Shown: piece after piece, positions 45,072 through 55,205 of the stretch
Position numbering within the stretch: position 1 is the stretch's first letter
How the letters are laid out: every line of letters starts with the position of its first letter
Origin: Pedobacter sp. PLR
Lineage (GTDB): Bacteria; Bacteroidota; Bacteroidia; Sphingobacteriales; Sphingobacteriaceae
Reading direction: 5' to 3'
NCBI RefSeq assembly: GCF_026239675.1
Contig: NZ_JAPIVQ010000003.1
Coordinates: 186,001-250,000 of the forward strand
Length of the DNA stretch: 64,000 nt
Position numbers and translations under genes: made by a program
The notes under the pieces: model-generated
The model's input: the letters and a program-made list of their open reading frames with translations, nothing else
What the model was told of the DNA's origin: nothing
Databases searched by the model: none

Positions 45072-48000
45072 ATGGGATCTAGAAATTTACTTTTTTATTT
45101 AAAGGGATTTTACTGCTGGCTTGCCTTCAGTTTGATTCTTTACTCAGCTGCTCAAGCGCAACAATTGCAACAGGTGGAGGATAATTTTCTAAGCAGTAAG
45201 GCTCAAAGGAAAACAGCGAAATCCGGCACTAATAACATTACACTGAACCTAACTGATGTACTGGAGCAAATTTATAAGAAACACCGGGTACGAGTCGCAA
45301 GTAACCAGGGAGAGATCAGCAGCTTTTCTGTTGATGCCGATATCTTAAGCCTTTCAAAAGAAAAAGCACTGGAACGGTTAACAGATTATCTGGAAGACAA
45401 ACAATACCTCTTAAAAAAGCTGTCAAAAAACCAGCTGATTATTGTCAGGAAGCATGAAACACCTGTTGTAGAAAAAACGAATACTAAATTAAATGAGCAG
45501 GTCATCAAATTCGAAAACGCATTTGCCTTGATCAAAGGTCAGGTGCTGGATGTCAACAATAGTCCGGTTCCAGGCGTAAATGTAAAGTCTGCAAAAAATC
45601 ATGCGGTAACAGACGGAGACGGAAAGTTTCAAATCGTTGCAAATATCAATGAAACATTAATCTTCTCTGCTATTGGCTTTATTCCTAAAAGTGTGCTTGT
45701 TGAAAGTGCTGGAGCAACCTTAAAGGTGGTGTTGCAGGAGGAAGACAATAAGCTTAATGAAGTTGTTGTAGTCGGTTATGGAACGCAAAATAAAAAGTTT
45801 GTAACCGGTTCCATCGTATCGATTTCAGGGAGCTCTATTAATAATATGCCTGTTTCTAATATCTCCAATGCACTTGCCGGCCGATTGGCAGGATTGGTTG
45901 TGCTTTCTCCAAGCGGATTGCCTGGTGTAGGCTCAGCAATTAGAGTCAGGGGTACCACTTCTTACACCTCACAAGATCCATTGTATGTAATTGATGATGT
46001 TCCCCGCACTAAACAGGAGTTTGACATGCTTTCTCCGAATGACATTGAAAGTTTATCGGTGTTAAAAGATGCTGCTGCGGCTATTTATGGTGTAAGAGGA
46101 GGGAGTGGAGTAATCCTGGTGACGACTAAACAAGGGGCGACAGGTGTTCCAAGGTTCAATTTTAGTGCGACCAGAGGAACCTCAGATCCTACGAGAGTGC
46201 CAAAAAGGTTATCTTCTTATCAGGATGCGCTATACAGGAATAATTATTACTTAAATCAGGGCGTTCCGGCAAATGATCCAAGGTATTATTCTCCTGATGA
46301 AGTGGAATTTTATAAATCAGGAAAAATCAATACTGACCTGTTCGATATGATCAGTAAAACACCAACCACCTATGATGCAAACCTAAGCGTAAGCGGTGGA
46401 AATGAAAATGCCAGATATTACTTGTCTACCGGTTATTTTAAAGAAACGGGATTGTTTGATAAACTGGAGTCCAAACGTTTTAATGTGCTCAGTAATGTTG
46501 ATGTGAAGGTGAACAATGACCTTTCGATCAAGCTTGGTCTGCAAGGTACAGTACGACCAAATACTACGCCATGGTGGTATGATGGTGTAGAAACCAACAC
46601 CTTAAGCGACCTGACCAGGGCTTCCCTGAATTTTACCCCGATGAGTCCGGCTTATGTAAATGGATTGCCGGATGGAAGTTTGTATCATTTCCTGGTTCCG
46701 GAGGTGATTAAAAATGGCTATATGAAGGTCAACAAAAGCAATTTTAACGGAAATCTGAAGGTAAGTTACAATCCTTCCTTTGCCAAAGGATTGGGTGGAG
46801 ATGTCGCTTTCAATTATAACAAACAGTCGGATTTGTATAAGACCAGGTACAAACCTTATACCTTGTATTTATTCAACCGTTCCGGAGCTAATAACCACAT
46901 CATTGGCGATCAGATTATTGGTACTAAAGCTGCCGCACAGCAACCTTACGATTTTTTCCAGGAAAGGTATACTCAAAAAGATAACTATGTCTTTAATGCA
47001 AACATCCATTACAATAAGACCATCAAAGACCATGATTTTGGTTTCCAGGTGTTTTATGAGCAGTCAGAATCTGCTGGTGATGATTTTTCCGCAAAAGGAG
47101 AGAACTTATTGGCGAGTACAATTGACCAGCTGTTTGTTGCAGACACTGATCCTAACCGACGTTCCATTACCGGAACCGGATCGGAATTTGGCAGGTCATC
47201 TGTTTTTGGGAGAGTAAACTATAAATACAAAAATAAGTATCTGTTGGATGGAATTCTGAGGGCAGATGCTTCTTCCGCTTTTGCACCAAAAAATAAATGG
47301 GGATATTTTCCGTCTATCAGTCTGGGCTGGATCTTGTCTGAAGAGTCCTTCATGCAGAAATTATTGCCAAATGCAGATAATCTAAAAGTCAGGGCTTCCT
47401 ATGGCGTATTGGGTTATGATGACCCAAGTGTTGTGGCCTTATCTCAATGGTATTCCTTTTACTCGATACAAGGTAGTGCCGTTTTCAATAACCCGGTGAA
47501 TACAATTGCACCGCAACGTTATCCAAATCCGGATATCAGATGGCAAAAGATTGCCACCTTCAATGGAGGTATAGATGCCAGTTTCTATAAAGGATTAATT
47601 AGTGGAAGCCTGGATCTGTTTTATAAGAAAACAACAGATCTACTGGTAGCCAATCCTACTACTGTTCCAACTACTTTTGGAGCCACGCTTGCGCAGATCA
47701 ATTACGGTCAGGTTGATGCAAAAGGATTCGAATTAACGTTGCGCCATGACAACCAGATTGGTCAGGTGAAATATTATGCCGGTGTTAACTTCGCTTATAC
47801 CACAAATGAGGTCGTGAAGTATCCTGAGCAGGCGGGAATTCCGGATTACCAACGCAGAACCGGTCGCCCGGTTAATTTCTTAACGGGCTATCAGTCTAAC
47901 GGAATCATTAGAACTGCAGATCAGCTGGCCAATTATTTAGCGGTTAAGTATGGTACACGCGCTTTTGAACCCGGTGATATTGGATTCCAGGATCTTCATG

Positions 48001-48548
48001 GACCTAATAACGGAGGTCCGGATGGCATCGTTAACGGAAATGACAATATCGTGTTGTCGGAATTGTCTTATGACCCAAGGATCACTTATGGTATATCTTT
48101 AGGCGCATCCTGGAAAGGTTTCGATATCAGTATCCTTCTTCAGGGTGTTGGAAAACGTAAGGTATTATTGAGTGACCGTGGGCAATGGCAGGAACAGAAT
48201 CCGCTCTCATTCTGGGCAGACTTCTATTCGGCAGACAATGTTAACGCCGCTTATCCAAAAATTGGCGGACTGAACGGTACACAAGATCCTAACTCGTCTT
48301 TCTGGATGAGAAGTGGTAATTACCTGCGGTTCAAAAGTGCAGAAATTGGCTATACGCTACCTGCTTCCCTTACCAAAAAGATTGGGATGACTGCTTGCAG
48401 GCTCTTTGCGAATGGCAATAACCTCTTCATCATTAGTGATTCTATAAAAATGTACGATCCGGAATATCAAACCAATGAAACAGGATTCGGTGCATTTCAA
48501 TATCCGCTGATGAGAACAATTTCATTTGGAGCCACCGTTTCCTTTTAA
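45072..48548 (+). CDS. SusC/RagA TonB-dependent outer-membrane transporter with STN domain
   Basis: 1158 residues. Signal peptide near residues 10-29; STN signalling domain (ITLNLTDVLEQIYKKHRVRV to LIIVRKHE, about 55-135); carboxypeptidase-like domain (ALIKGQVLDVNNSPVPGVNV, about 152-225); TonB box/plug region (EVVVVGYGTQNKKFVTGSIV, LSVLKDAAAAIYGVRGGSGV) and a long beta-barrel ending RTISFGATVSF. The STN domain fits the upstream FecI/FecR pair. It imports a glycan fragment with SusD, 43 bases downstream. Downstream enzymes point to alpha-linked N-acetylhexosamine or galactose glycans. Confidence 0.96.
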   Translation: MGSRNLLFYLKGFYCWLAFSLILYSAAQAQQLQQVEDNFLSSKAQRKTAKSGTNNITLNLTDVLEQIYKKHRVRVASNQGEISSFSVDADILSLSKEKALERLTDYLEDKQYLLKKLSKNQLIIVRKHETPVVEKTNTKLNEQVIKFENAFALIKGQVLDVNNSPVPGVNVKSAKNHAVTDGDGKFQIVANINETLIFSAIGFIPKSVLVESAGATLKVVLQEEDNKLNEVVVVGYGTQNKKFVTGSIVSISGSSINNMPVSNISNALAGRLAGLVVLSPSGLPGVGSAIRVRGTTSYTSQDPLYVIDDVPRTKQEFDMLSPNDIESLSVLKDAAAAIYGVRGGSGVILVTTKQGATGVPRFNFSATRGTSDPTRVPKRLSSYQDALYRNNYYLNQGVPANDPRYYSPDEVEFYKSGKINTDLFDMISKTPTTYDANLSVSGGNENARYYLSTGYFKETGLFDKLESKRFNVLSNVDVKVNNDLSIKLGLQGTVRPNTTPWWYDGVETNTLSDLTRASLNFTPMSPAYVNGLPDGSLYHFLVPEVIKNGYMKVNKSNFNGNLKVSYNPSFAKGLGGDVAFNYNKQSDLYKTRYKPYTLYLFNRSGANNHIIGDQIIGTKAAAQQPYDFFQERYTQKDNYVFNANIHYNKTIKDHDFGFQVFYEQSESAGDDFSAKGENLLASTIDQLFVADTDPNRRSITGTGSEFGRSSVFGRVNYKYKNKYLLDGILRADASSAFAPKNKWGYFPSISLGWILSEESFMQKLLPNADNLKVRASYGVLGYDDPSVVALSQWYSFYSIQGSAVFNNPVNTIAPQRYPNPDIRWQKIATFNGGIDASFYKGLISGSLDLFYKKTTDLLVANPTTVPTTFGATLAQINYGQVDAKGFELTLRHDNQIGQVKYYAGVNFAYTTNEVVKYPEQAGIPDYQRRTGRPVNFLTGYQSNGIIRTADQLANYLAVKYGTRAFEPGDIGFQDLHGPNNGGPDGIVNGNDNIVLSELSYDPRITYGISLGASWKGFDISILLQGVGKRKVLLSDRGQWQEQNPLSFWADFYSADNVNAAYPKIGGLNGTQDPNSSFWMRSGNYLRFKSAEIGYTLPASLTKKIGMTACRLFANGNNLFIISDSIKMYDPEYQTNETGFGAFQYPLMRTISFGATVSF

Positions 48549-48591
48549 CCCTAATGATCATTTGTACTAAGAAATTTTAAAATCAAAAGTC

Positions 48592-50235
48592 ATGAAGAAA
48601 TTAATATATCACACTTTATTTGCTGCCTCATTTTTTCTGCTGGTATTGAGCAGCTGTAAAAAGGTTACAGATAAAAATGACATCAATAACATTAAGGACG
48701 AGTTGGTTTGGCGGGATACCGTTTTAACTACCGCCTTTGCCAATAATCTTTATCTGGATATTCCTGCCTGGAATCTGGCTATGGATACCTATACGGAAGA
48801 AACCAGAGGAGGAGGGCCGGTAACCAATGGCACCGTGACCCCTGATGCGACGATTAACTACTGGCCATTTGTTAGCATTAGAAAGATCAATACCATGATC
48901 AAGGAACTGCCTGCCTCTTCGGGAAGTTCGCAGTTGAAAAACCGGTTAACCGGAGAAGCTAAATTTTTAAGGGCCTACCAGTACTTTCAAATGGTAAGAA
49001 GAAGTGGTGGTGTACCGATCATCGCTGTCCCACAGGAATTGACTGATGATATTTTTGTATCGAGAGATAAAACCTCCGATTGCATCAATTTTATTGTGAA
49101 AGACCTGGATGAAGCAATCGCATTGCTGCCCTCGGTATCCTCGACTGCAAATGTTGGCAGGGCTTCGAAAGAGGCTGCATTGTCGTTGAAAGCAAGGGTG
49201 CTGATGGACTGGGCTTCGCCGAGGTATAATCCAACCCAGGACCCTGGCAGATGGGATCTGGCCTACAAAGCCAGTACTGCTGCGCTTACTGCTTTGAATG
49301 CGAAAGGTTATGGATTATTTGATAATTACGGATCTATATTCCTGACAGAAATGAACAAAGAGGTGGTTTTTGCCATTAGGTACTCCAATCCGGGGCGGAC
49401 GCATAATCGTGATGCTTCAGTACGGCCAATATCGGTCTCTGTAAATGCAACGGGTGGCTGCCAGCCTACTCAGGAGCTGGTTGACGCTTACCCGATGAAG
49501 GATGGCTCAGATGTAAATACTGCTTTGACCTATCAGCAACGATTCTCTGGTCGTGACGACCGTTTTTATGCGACCATTGTTTATAACGGGGCTACTTATT
49601 TTGGCCGTAAACAATGGACCTTTGTAAACTCAGGTATTGATGGTTATAAAGATGTTAATGGTACTTACACAGGATACTACAGTAAAAAGGCCATAGATAC
49701 CACCTTAACGGCTCCACAGGGAGGTACCTCAGGTGCCGATTATGTCGCCATCAGGTATGCCGATATTTTGCTGATGGAAGCAGAAGCAGCCAACGAACTT
49801 GGCAATACTGCTCCAGCTTATGCTGCCTTAACAAAACTAAGAGCGAGAGCTAAAATTACACCAGGAGCCAATAATTTATACGGTTTAACGCCTGCAATGG
49901 ATATGGGAACCATGCGCAGCCGCATTCAAAAAGAACGGTTAGTGGAATTTGCCTTTGAACATATCCGCTTTTTCGACCTGTTGCGCTGGAATACCCTCTC
50001 TTCCACACTTCATGGTAAAACCAGAAAGGGATTGAAATTGGTAAGTACGACCCCGGGTGTTGCGCCAAATGTGGCTACTGTTTTTACGGAATCTTTAGAA
50101 GCAATAGATCTGCAGCCTATGATTATCCAAACCAATAGCCCTTTTTATCCAATACCGAGGTCTATTATTCAAAATAATCAGAATTTAAAACAAACTAAGG
50201 GTTGGGAAAGCGGTAGTTTCGATCCCCTCTTGTAA
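48592..50235 (+). CDS. SusD/RagB-like glycan-binding lipoprotein
   Basis: 547 residues with a lipoprotein signal ending LVLSSC22. SusD-type marks are the early YWPFVSIRKINTMIKEL, the TPR-bearing EAKFLRAYQYFQMVRRSGG and VPIIAVP, and the late C-terminal IQKERLVEFAFEHIRFFDLL RW block (seen as ERLVEFAFEHIRFFDLLRW). It caps the SusC transporter on the cell surface and binds the glycan. Co-transcribed with susC. Confidence 0.95.
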   Translation: MKKLIYHTLFAASFFLLVLSSCKKVTDKNDINNIKDELVWRDTVLTTAFANNLYLDIPAWNLAMDTYTEETRGGGPVTNGTVTPDATINYWPFVSIRKINTMIKELPASSGSSQLKNRLTGEAKFLRAYQYFQMVRRSGGVPIIAVPQELTDDIFVSRDKTSDCINFIVKDLDEAIALLPSVSSTANVGRASKEAALSLKARVLMDWASPRYNPTQDPGRWDLAYKASTAALTALNAKGYGLFDNYGSIFLTEMNKEVVFAIRYSNPGRTHNRDASVRPISVSVNATGGCQPTQELVDAYPMKDGSDVNTALTYQQRFSGRDDRFYATIVYNGATYFGRKQWTFVNSGIDGYKDVNGTYTGYYSKKAIDTTLTAPQGGTSGADYVAIRYADILLMEAEAANELGNTAPAYAALTKLRARAKITPGANNLYGLTPAMDMGTMRSRIQKERLVEFAFEHIRFFDLLRWNTLSSTLHGKTRKGLKLVSTTPGVAPNVATVFTESLEAIDLQPMIIQTNSPFYPIPRSIIQNNQNLKQTKGWESGSFDPLL

Positions 50236-50265
50236 TCGGTCAAGACTTAAATATACACCTCATTA

Positions 50266-52518
50266 ATGCACACACAAGTGAAAAAACACCTGTTCAGTAC
50301 TGCTGTAGTATTCCTCGTTTTCTGCCTGGTTTTAAGGTTAGACGTTGCTGCTGCGGAAGTTAATTACAAGAAAACGGCAGAAGAACTTATTCTTAGGGTA
50401 GTACCAAACCATGCCAGATACTTTAAAGTAGAAATCATCAAAGCTCAGGAGGGAAAGGATGTGTTCGAAATAGAAAGCCGTAATCAGCAAATCGTGTTGC
50501 GTGGTAACAACACGATTTCTGTAGCCTCTGCCTTGAACTGGTACCTTAAACATTATGCACATTGCCAGGTTTCCTGGAATAGCGATAACCTTAAACTACC
50601 GGCGAAATTGCCGGTAGTTCCGGAAAAGGTACGGTTGGAAACAGCCTATGCTTACCGCGCTTACCTGAACTATTGCACGTTCAGCTATACGATGCCCTGG
50701 TGGGACTGGGAGCGTTGGGAGCGCGAAATAGATTGGATGGCCATGCATGGCGTGAATATGCCACTGGCCATCACCGGGCAGGAAGCAGTATGGCAGGCCA
50801 CACTGCGTAAATTCAAAATCACTGAGCCTGAGATCAGGGAATTTCTGGTTGGACCCGCCTATTTTGCCTGGCAGTTTATGACCAATATTGAAGCATGGGG
50901 AGGACCGCTTCCACAACACTGGATAGACACACACATCACATTAGGACAGCAGATTTTAAAAAGAGAAAGGGCAATGGGAATGACCCCGATATTGCAGGGC
51001 TTTACGGGCTACATTCCCCGGATCTTAAAGGATAAGTACCCAAACGCAAATATTTCGGTTAAGGGAGATTGGTTTGGTGTACCTCCCGGATCCGGACAAT
51101 TAGACCCGTTGGATCCATTGTTTGCAGAGATGGGCAAGACCTTTCTGGAAGCACAGACCAAACTTTTTGGTACAGATCACCTGTATGCTGCGGACCCTTT
51201 TCATGAAGGCGCTCCTCCGGTAAAAGGAGACGAATACCTTAAAAAAGTAGGAGAAAGTATTTATAAAGTGACCGTGGCGGTAGACCCTAAAGCCATAATT
51301 GCCATGCAAACCTGGTCTTTAAGGCCGGCCCTCGCTAAAGCAATTCCTGAAGATAAAATCATCCTTTTAGATCTTGCCGGTAGAAACTGGTCCGGTAATG
51401 AGGGTTTCTGGGGACGGGAATGGGTAGCAGGGATCCTGCATAATTACGGTGGAAGAGTCTTTATGGGGGGCGATTTACCGCTATTTGCTAATAATGCCCC
51501 ATCCTTGTTAAAGAATCCAAAAGCCGGTAATTTAAAAGGAATCGGACTTTTCCCGGAAGCGATAGAACACAATCCGGTAGTTTATGAACTAGGGCTTGAA
51601 TTGGCCTGGCATTCCGAAGCACCGGAATTAAATAACTGGCTGAAGAACTATATTCTGGCACGTTACGGCCAAACATCCGCTGAAGCGACAAAAGCCTGGG
51701 ATGTACTTCAGCATACGGTTTATGCACAGAAAATAAGTGATGGTTCTATGGAAAGTGCCATCTGTGCAAGGCCTTCACTTCAGGTGACTAAAGTGGCTCC
51801 AAATGGTGATATGAGAAGAGGTTATGATCAGCTGGAATTGTGGAAGGCCTGGGAACATCTTTTGGCTGCAAAAGAATTAACAGGAATGAAAACCTACCAA
51901 TATGACCTTGTTGATGTAGCCCGACAGTGTCTGGCCGATCTTTCCCTACCCCTGCAAAAAGACATTACTATCGCCTATGAAGCTAAAGACAAGCAGGCTT
52001 TAAAGCTTGCGTCCGACCGCTTTATTGCTTTAATAGATGATTTTGACAGGTTACTTGCTACACGGTCTGAATTTCTATTGGGAAAATGGATAAATGATGC
52101 CAGGAAATGGGGTAAAACGGAAGCCGAAAAAGATTTGTATGAAAGGAATGCACGCACGCTGGTGACCACCTGGGGACCAGTGCGTAACGATGCTGTTCAG
52201 TATGATTATTCCAACAGGCAGTGGGCAGGATTGCTGAGTGGTTATTATAAGGTACGATGGGTTAAGTTCCTGGATTATCTGGCTACACAACCTTATGACA
52301 ATTCCCGATTTACGCAGACCAAATTGAAAATGTCGTATGGAAGACCGGCATATGATGCAAATCAATTTTATAAAGACCTTGCTCAATTCGAGGGAAACTG
52401 GACAAAAAGTAATGAGAAGTATGCCGATAAGCCGGTAGGTGATCCGGAAAAGATAGCGGCAGAACTGTTTGCTAAATGGAAGCCACAAGCAGGTGCTTCT
52501 TTAAAACCAGCGAAATGA
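50266..52518 (+). CDS. Alpha-N-acetylglucosaminidase (GH89)
   Basis: 750 residues, signal peptide FSTAVVFLVFCLVLRLDVAA. The three NAGLU domains are seen in order: N-terminal small domain to about residue 120; TIM barrel with YLNYCTFSYTMPWWDWERWE, MHGVNMPLAITGQEAVWQ, the catalytic residues E314 in DPFHEGAPP and E431 in LFPEAIEHNPVVYEL; and a C-terminal helical domain. Positions match human NAGLU E316 and E446. It should release terminal alpha-linked GlcNAc from a glycan. It starts 30 bases after susD; its stop overlaps an upstream start candidate of the next gene. Confidence 0.94.
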   Translation: MHTQVKKHLFSTAVVFLVFCLVLRLDVAAAEVNYKKTAEELILRVVPNHARYFKVEIIKAQEGKDVFEIESRNQQIVLRGNNTISVASALNWYLKHYAHCQVSWNSDNLKLPAKLPVVPEKVRLETAYAYRAYLNYCTFSYTMPWWDWERWEREIDWMAMHGVNMPLAITGQEAVWQATLRKFKITEPEIREFLVGPAYFAWQFMTNIEAWGGPLPQHWIDTHITLGQQILKRERAMGMTPILQGFTGYIPRILKDKYPNANISVKGDWFGVPPGSGQLDPLDPLFAEMGKTFLEAQTKLFGTDHLYAADPFHEGAPPVKGDEYLKKVGESIYKVTVAVDPKAIIAMQTWSLRPALAKAIPEDKIILLDLAGRNWSGNEGFWGREWVAGILHNYGGRVFMGGDLPLFANNAPSLLKNPKAGNLKGIGLFPEAIEHNPVVYELGLELAWHSEAPELNNWLKNYILARYGQTSAEATKAWDVLQHTVYAQKISDGSMESAICARPSLQVTKVAPNGDMRRGYDQLELWKAWEHLLAAKELTGMKTYQYDLVDVARQCLADLSLPLQKDITIAYEAKDKQALKLASDRFIALIDDFDRLLATRSEFLLGKWINDARKWGKTEAEKDLYERNARTLVTTWGPVRNDAVQYDYSNRQWAGLLSGYYKVRWVKFLDYLATQPYDNSRFTQTKLKMSYGRPAYDANQFYKDLAQFEGNWTKSNEKYADKPVGDPEKIAAELFAKWKPQAGASLKPAK

Positions 52519-52553
52519 AGAAAATAACTGCGGTTGATTTAACCCTGATTAAA

Positions 52554-55088
52554 ATGAGAAAAAGCCTGTTATTAGGACTGTTTATTGTCCCGTTGACGAT
52601 AAATGCCCAGCAGATTGTTTTAAAAAATGACCTTGTACAACGCGTCTTGCAACGTGATGGAAAGGTATGGCGAACCATTCGGTTTTCAAATGCGAAAGGC
52701 GATATCAGCCTTGCAGTGAAAAGTGAGGAGTTGAGTATTCTGCCTTTGAACAGCAATAAAACCTATAGTATCAGCGATTTTACTGTTGTCGGGAAGCCAG
52801 CTGTTTATTCCAGGGGAGATACCAGTTTTGTGGTGTTGAGCTATCAGCCATTACCAGGAAATGCGGGTTCAGATGCTGTTCCGGATAAATTGGACATCAA
52901 ATACTTTTTGGTAAAAGGACAGCCCTATACCCGAAAAATACTGACCTTATCTTATCCTGATTCTGCTGCGGTAGACCGCCTGGAAGTGGAGCGTTTTACG
53001 ACCACTAAAACGGCAACCGGAGGTGGTCGTGGTGAACCTGTTTTTGTAAACGGCCAATGGTTTTTCGGTTTGGAGTATCCGGCAGGACATACCAGACATA
53101 CTAACGGAAATACGCCCCTAAGCTTTGCCAGAACTTACGATAAGGTAGGTAACTACAGTAAAATTGAGCTGGAAGGAAGGGATATTGAGCCAAAGGAGGA
53201 AAAGGGCTTGATCAGGCTTATGCATTTTCCGGGGTATGCGCAGCAAAACAAGTCGGGGATGCAAATCATTAGTAAAACAGCGGTTGCTGGTATTACCTCG
53301 CAAAGTCAACCGGTAGAAGTTGCCTTTATGAAATATCTGGAAAGCATCTGGAAAGCGCCGCGGTCTTTCCTTCATTTCAACAATTGGTTTGAACCAAAGG
53401 CTAAAGATTTAAGTGGCGATGGATTGTTGAATATCTGGCGGGAATACAAAGCTGCGATTGGTCCGTATGGTGTAAAAATGGACGCTATGGTGGTTGATGA
53501 TGGATGGCAGGATCGAAAATCTATTTGGGATCCTTCAAAAAGGTATTTCCCCAATGGTTATTCCGACGTTAAATTACTGAGTGATAAATTGAATAAGGAA
53601 GGGGTTGGTTTTGGATTATGGCTCAGCCTGGCTGGTCAGAATAATGATATGAACTGGGGAATGGCAAATGGCTATAGAGAGGCGAAACGTGATCCTTATT
53701 TTAGACAATATGGACGTGATTACAGCCTTTCTTCTACCAAATACAAAGCCGAAGTACTTAAAAAGATTCCTGAAATAGCCCGTCAAACAGCTTCGCTATA
53801 TTATAAGCATGATTTTAATGCGCTTTCAGATTCCGGGGAAGGAAATAACCACCCCGCTACTGCGCGTCATGGGCATGAGGCATCCCTGGATGCGGCAATA
53901 GAGATACTGCTTGCCACCAAAAAGGTAAATCCGGAGATCTATCAGAATATGACGAACTGGGTCTGGTTTTCTCCCTGGTGGTTGATGTATGCGGATTATT
54001 TATGGATGTTGGCTGGTGATGATGGGACGAATGGCAACTGGCCGGAGATCTCGACCAGAGCTATGGGCTCCAGCGATCGGGATACTTTTATCTGGCGGAT
54101 GTTTGGTAATCCTCAGGATCGGCCTCTTATTCCCGTTTCCAGACTGATGACGCATGGGATCATAAAAAATACGACAGGCATGATGGAGAGTAAAGAAGAT
54201 AATCTTCAGGATTGGGCAGATTATGTGTTGATGCATTATGGTCGCGGTACACTGCTTAAGGAATGGTACATCTCGCCATCGGTTATGAAAGCCGAAGACT
54301 GGGAAGTGTTATGTAAGATAGACAACTGGGCTAAAGACCATCGCGCTGCATTAACGAATATGGTGTATGCAGGCGGTCGTCCGGATGAGGGAAATGCCTA
54401 TGGTTATGTGGGCTGGACTGCTGAAAAAGGGGTACTTGTGCTTAGAAACACAAGTGCGGTGACACAAAAAGTGCTCGTTCCATTCGACCGGTCGGTTCAT
54501 TTTATGGGTAAATCAGGTGAGGCTTACCGCGCTAAGGTTGTTTATCCCTATCAGGATGCTTATCCGGTAGCTTTTACGTCGGGTAAGACGATGGAAATTG
54601 AACTGGCAGGTTATGCTACCATGGCTTTTGAATTGGAAAAAGGGAAGCCTGGCGTTTCAGTAACAGCCCCTGGAAAAATCCAGTTTAGCACGGTGAAAAC
54701 AGCTCAGCCATATACTTCTTTGACTGTTCCTTCCGGAGTAAAAGGACGGGCAGATTTAATGGTCATCGGCTGGCCCGATGCACCAGGGATAAAAATAAAT
54801 GGAGTGTTATTGAATCCAGTCCGCTCCGGTAAGTCAGCGCTAAATAATTTTGCCAGCTATGCCAGGGAAGGGATGATCAGCGATAAAGCGAAAGCCTGGA
54901 GCATGTATACCTATGATCTGTTGCCGTATGCAGGTAAAGTAATTAAAATTGAATACACTGCTTCTTCCGGATTTGAGGCTCATATTTTGGCAGAGCAACA
55001 GGTGAAAGCAGAGAAGGAGCAGCAGGATAATCATATGATTAAGGCGCTTACCAATGGTACCAGAAGGCAAACCATTCGTGTTTTTTAA
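52554..55088 (+). CDS. GH36-like alpha-galactosidase/N-acetylgalactosaminidase-type hydrolase
   Basis: 844 residues from ATG 52554, which gives a clean signal peptide (MRKSLLLGLFIVPLTINAQQ). ATG 52515 overlaps the GH89 stop as ATGA and is the main alternative; ATG 52476 is further upstream. A beta-rich N domain leads to a TIM barrel with MDAMVVDDGWQDRKSIWDP, VGFGLWLSLAGQN and the probable nucleophile D420 in YYKHDFNALSD. WFSPWWLMYADYLWMLAGDD probably carries the acid/base. The pattern is clan GH-D-like (Sip1/raffinose-synthase or related). Beta-rich C-terminal domains follow. It probably trims alpha-linked galactose or GalNAc, but the exact substrate is uncertain. Confidence 0.72.
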   Translation: MRKSLLLGLFIVPLTINAQQIVLKNDLVQRVLQRDGKVWRTIRFSNAKGDISLAVKSEELSILPLNSNKTYSISDFTVVGKPAVYSRGDTSFVVLSYQPLPGNAGSDAVPDKLDIKYFLVKGQPYTRKILTLSYPDSAAVDRLEVERFTTTKTATGGGRGEPVFVNGQWFFGLEYPAGHTRHTNGNTPLSFARTYDKVGNYSKIELEGRDIEPKEEKGLIRLMHFPGYAQQNKSGMQIISKTAVAGITSQSQPVEVAFMKYLESIWKAPRSFLHFNNWFEPKAKDLSGDGLLNIWREYKAAIGPYGVKMDAMVVDDGWQDRKSIWDPSKRYFPNGYSDVKLLSDKLNKEGVGFGLWLSLAGQNNDMNWGMANGYREAKRDPYFRQYGRDYSLSSTKYKAEVLKKIPEIARQTASLYYKHDFNALSDSGEGNNHPATARHGHEASLDAAIEILLATKKVNPEIYQNMTNWVWFSPWWLMYADYLWMLAGDDGTNGNWPEISTRAMGSSDRDTFIWRMFGNPQDRPLIPVSRLMTHGIIKNTTGMMESKEDNLQDWADYVLMHYGRGTLLKEWYISPSVMKAEDWEVLCKIDNWAKDHRAALTNMVYAGGRPDEGNAYGYVGWTAEKGVLVLRNTSAVTQKVLVPFDRSVHFMGKSGEAYRAKVVYPYQDAYPVAFTSGKTMEIELAGYATMAFELEKGKPGVSVTAPGKIQFSTVKTAQPYTSLTVPSGVKGRADLMVIGWPDAPGIKINGVLLNPVRSGKSALNNFASYAREGMISDKAKAWSMYTYDLLPYAGKVIKIEYTASSGFEAHILAEQQVKAEKEQQDNHMIKALTNGTRRQTIRVF

Positions 55089-55119
55089 CGTTATATTGTA
55101 AATTTAGATTGGTCTGAAA

Positions 55120-55154
55120 AGGGGCCGCATCATCAAATGCTGCGGCCCCTTTTT
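55120..55154. terminator. Terminator at the end of the glycan locus
   Basis: AGGGGCCGCA (55120-55129) pairs with TGCGGCCCCT (55141-55150), followed by a T-run to 55154. The opposite strand also ends in TTTT, so it may serve both the hydrolase operon and the convergent isomerase gene. Confidence 0.9.
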
Positions 55155-55205
55155 ATTCTCGTTTTTGTTCAGGTTGTTGTTAATCCGGATCAGGTTAATG
55201 ACAAT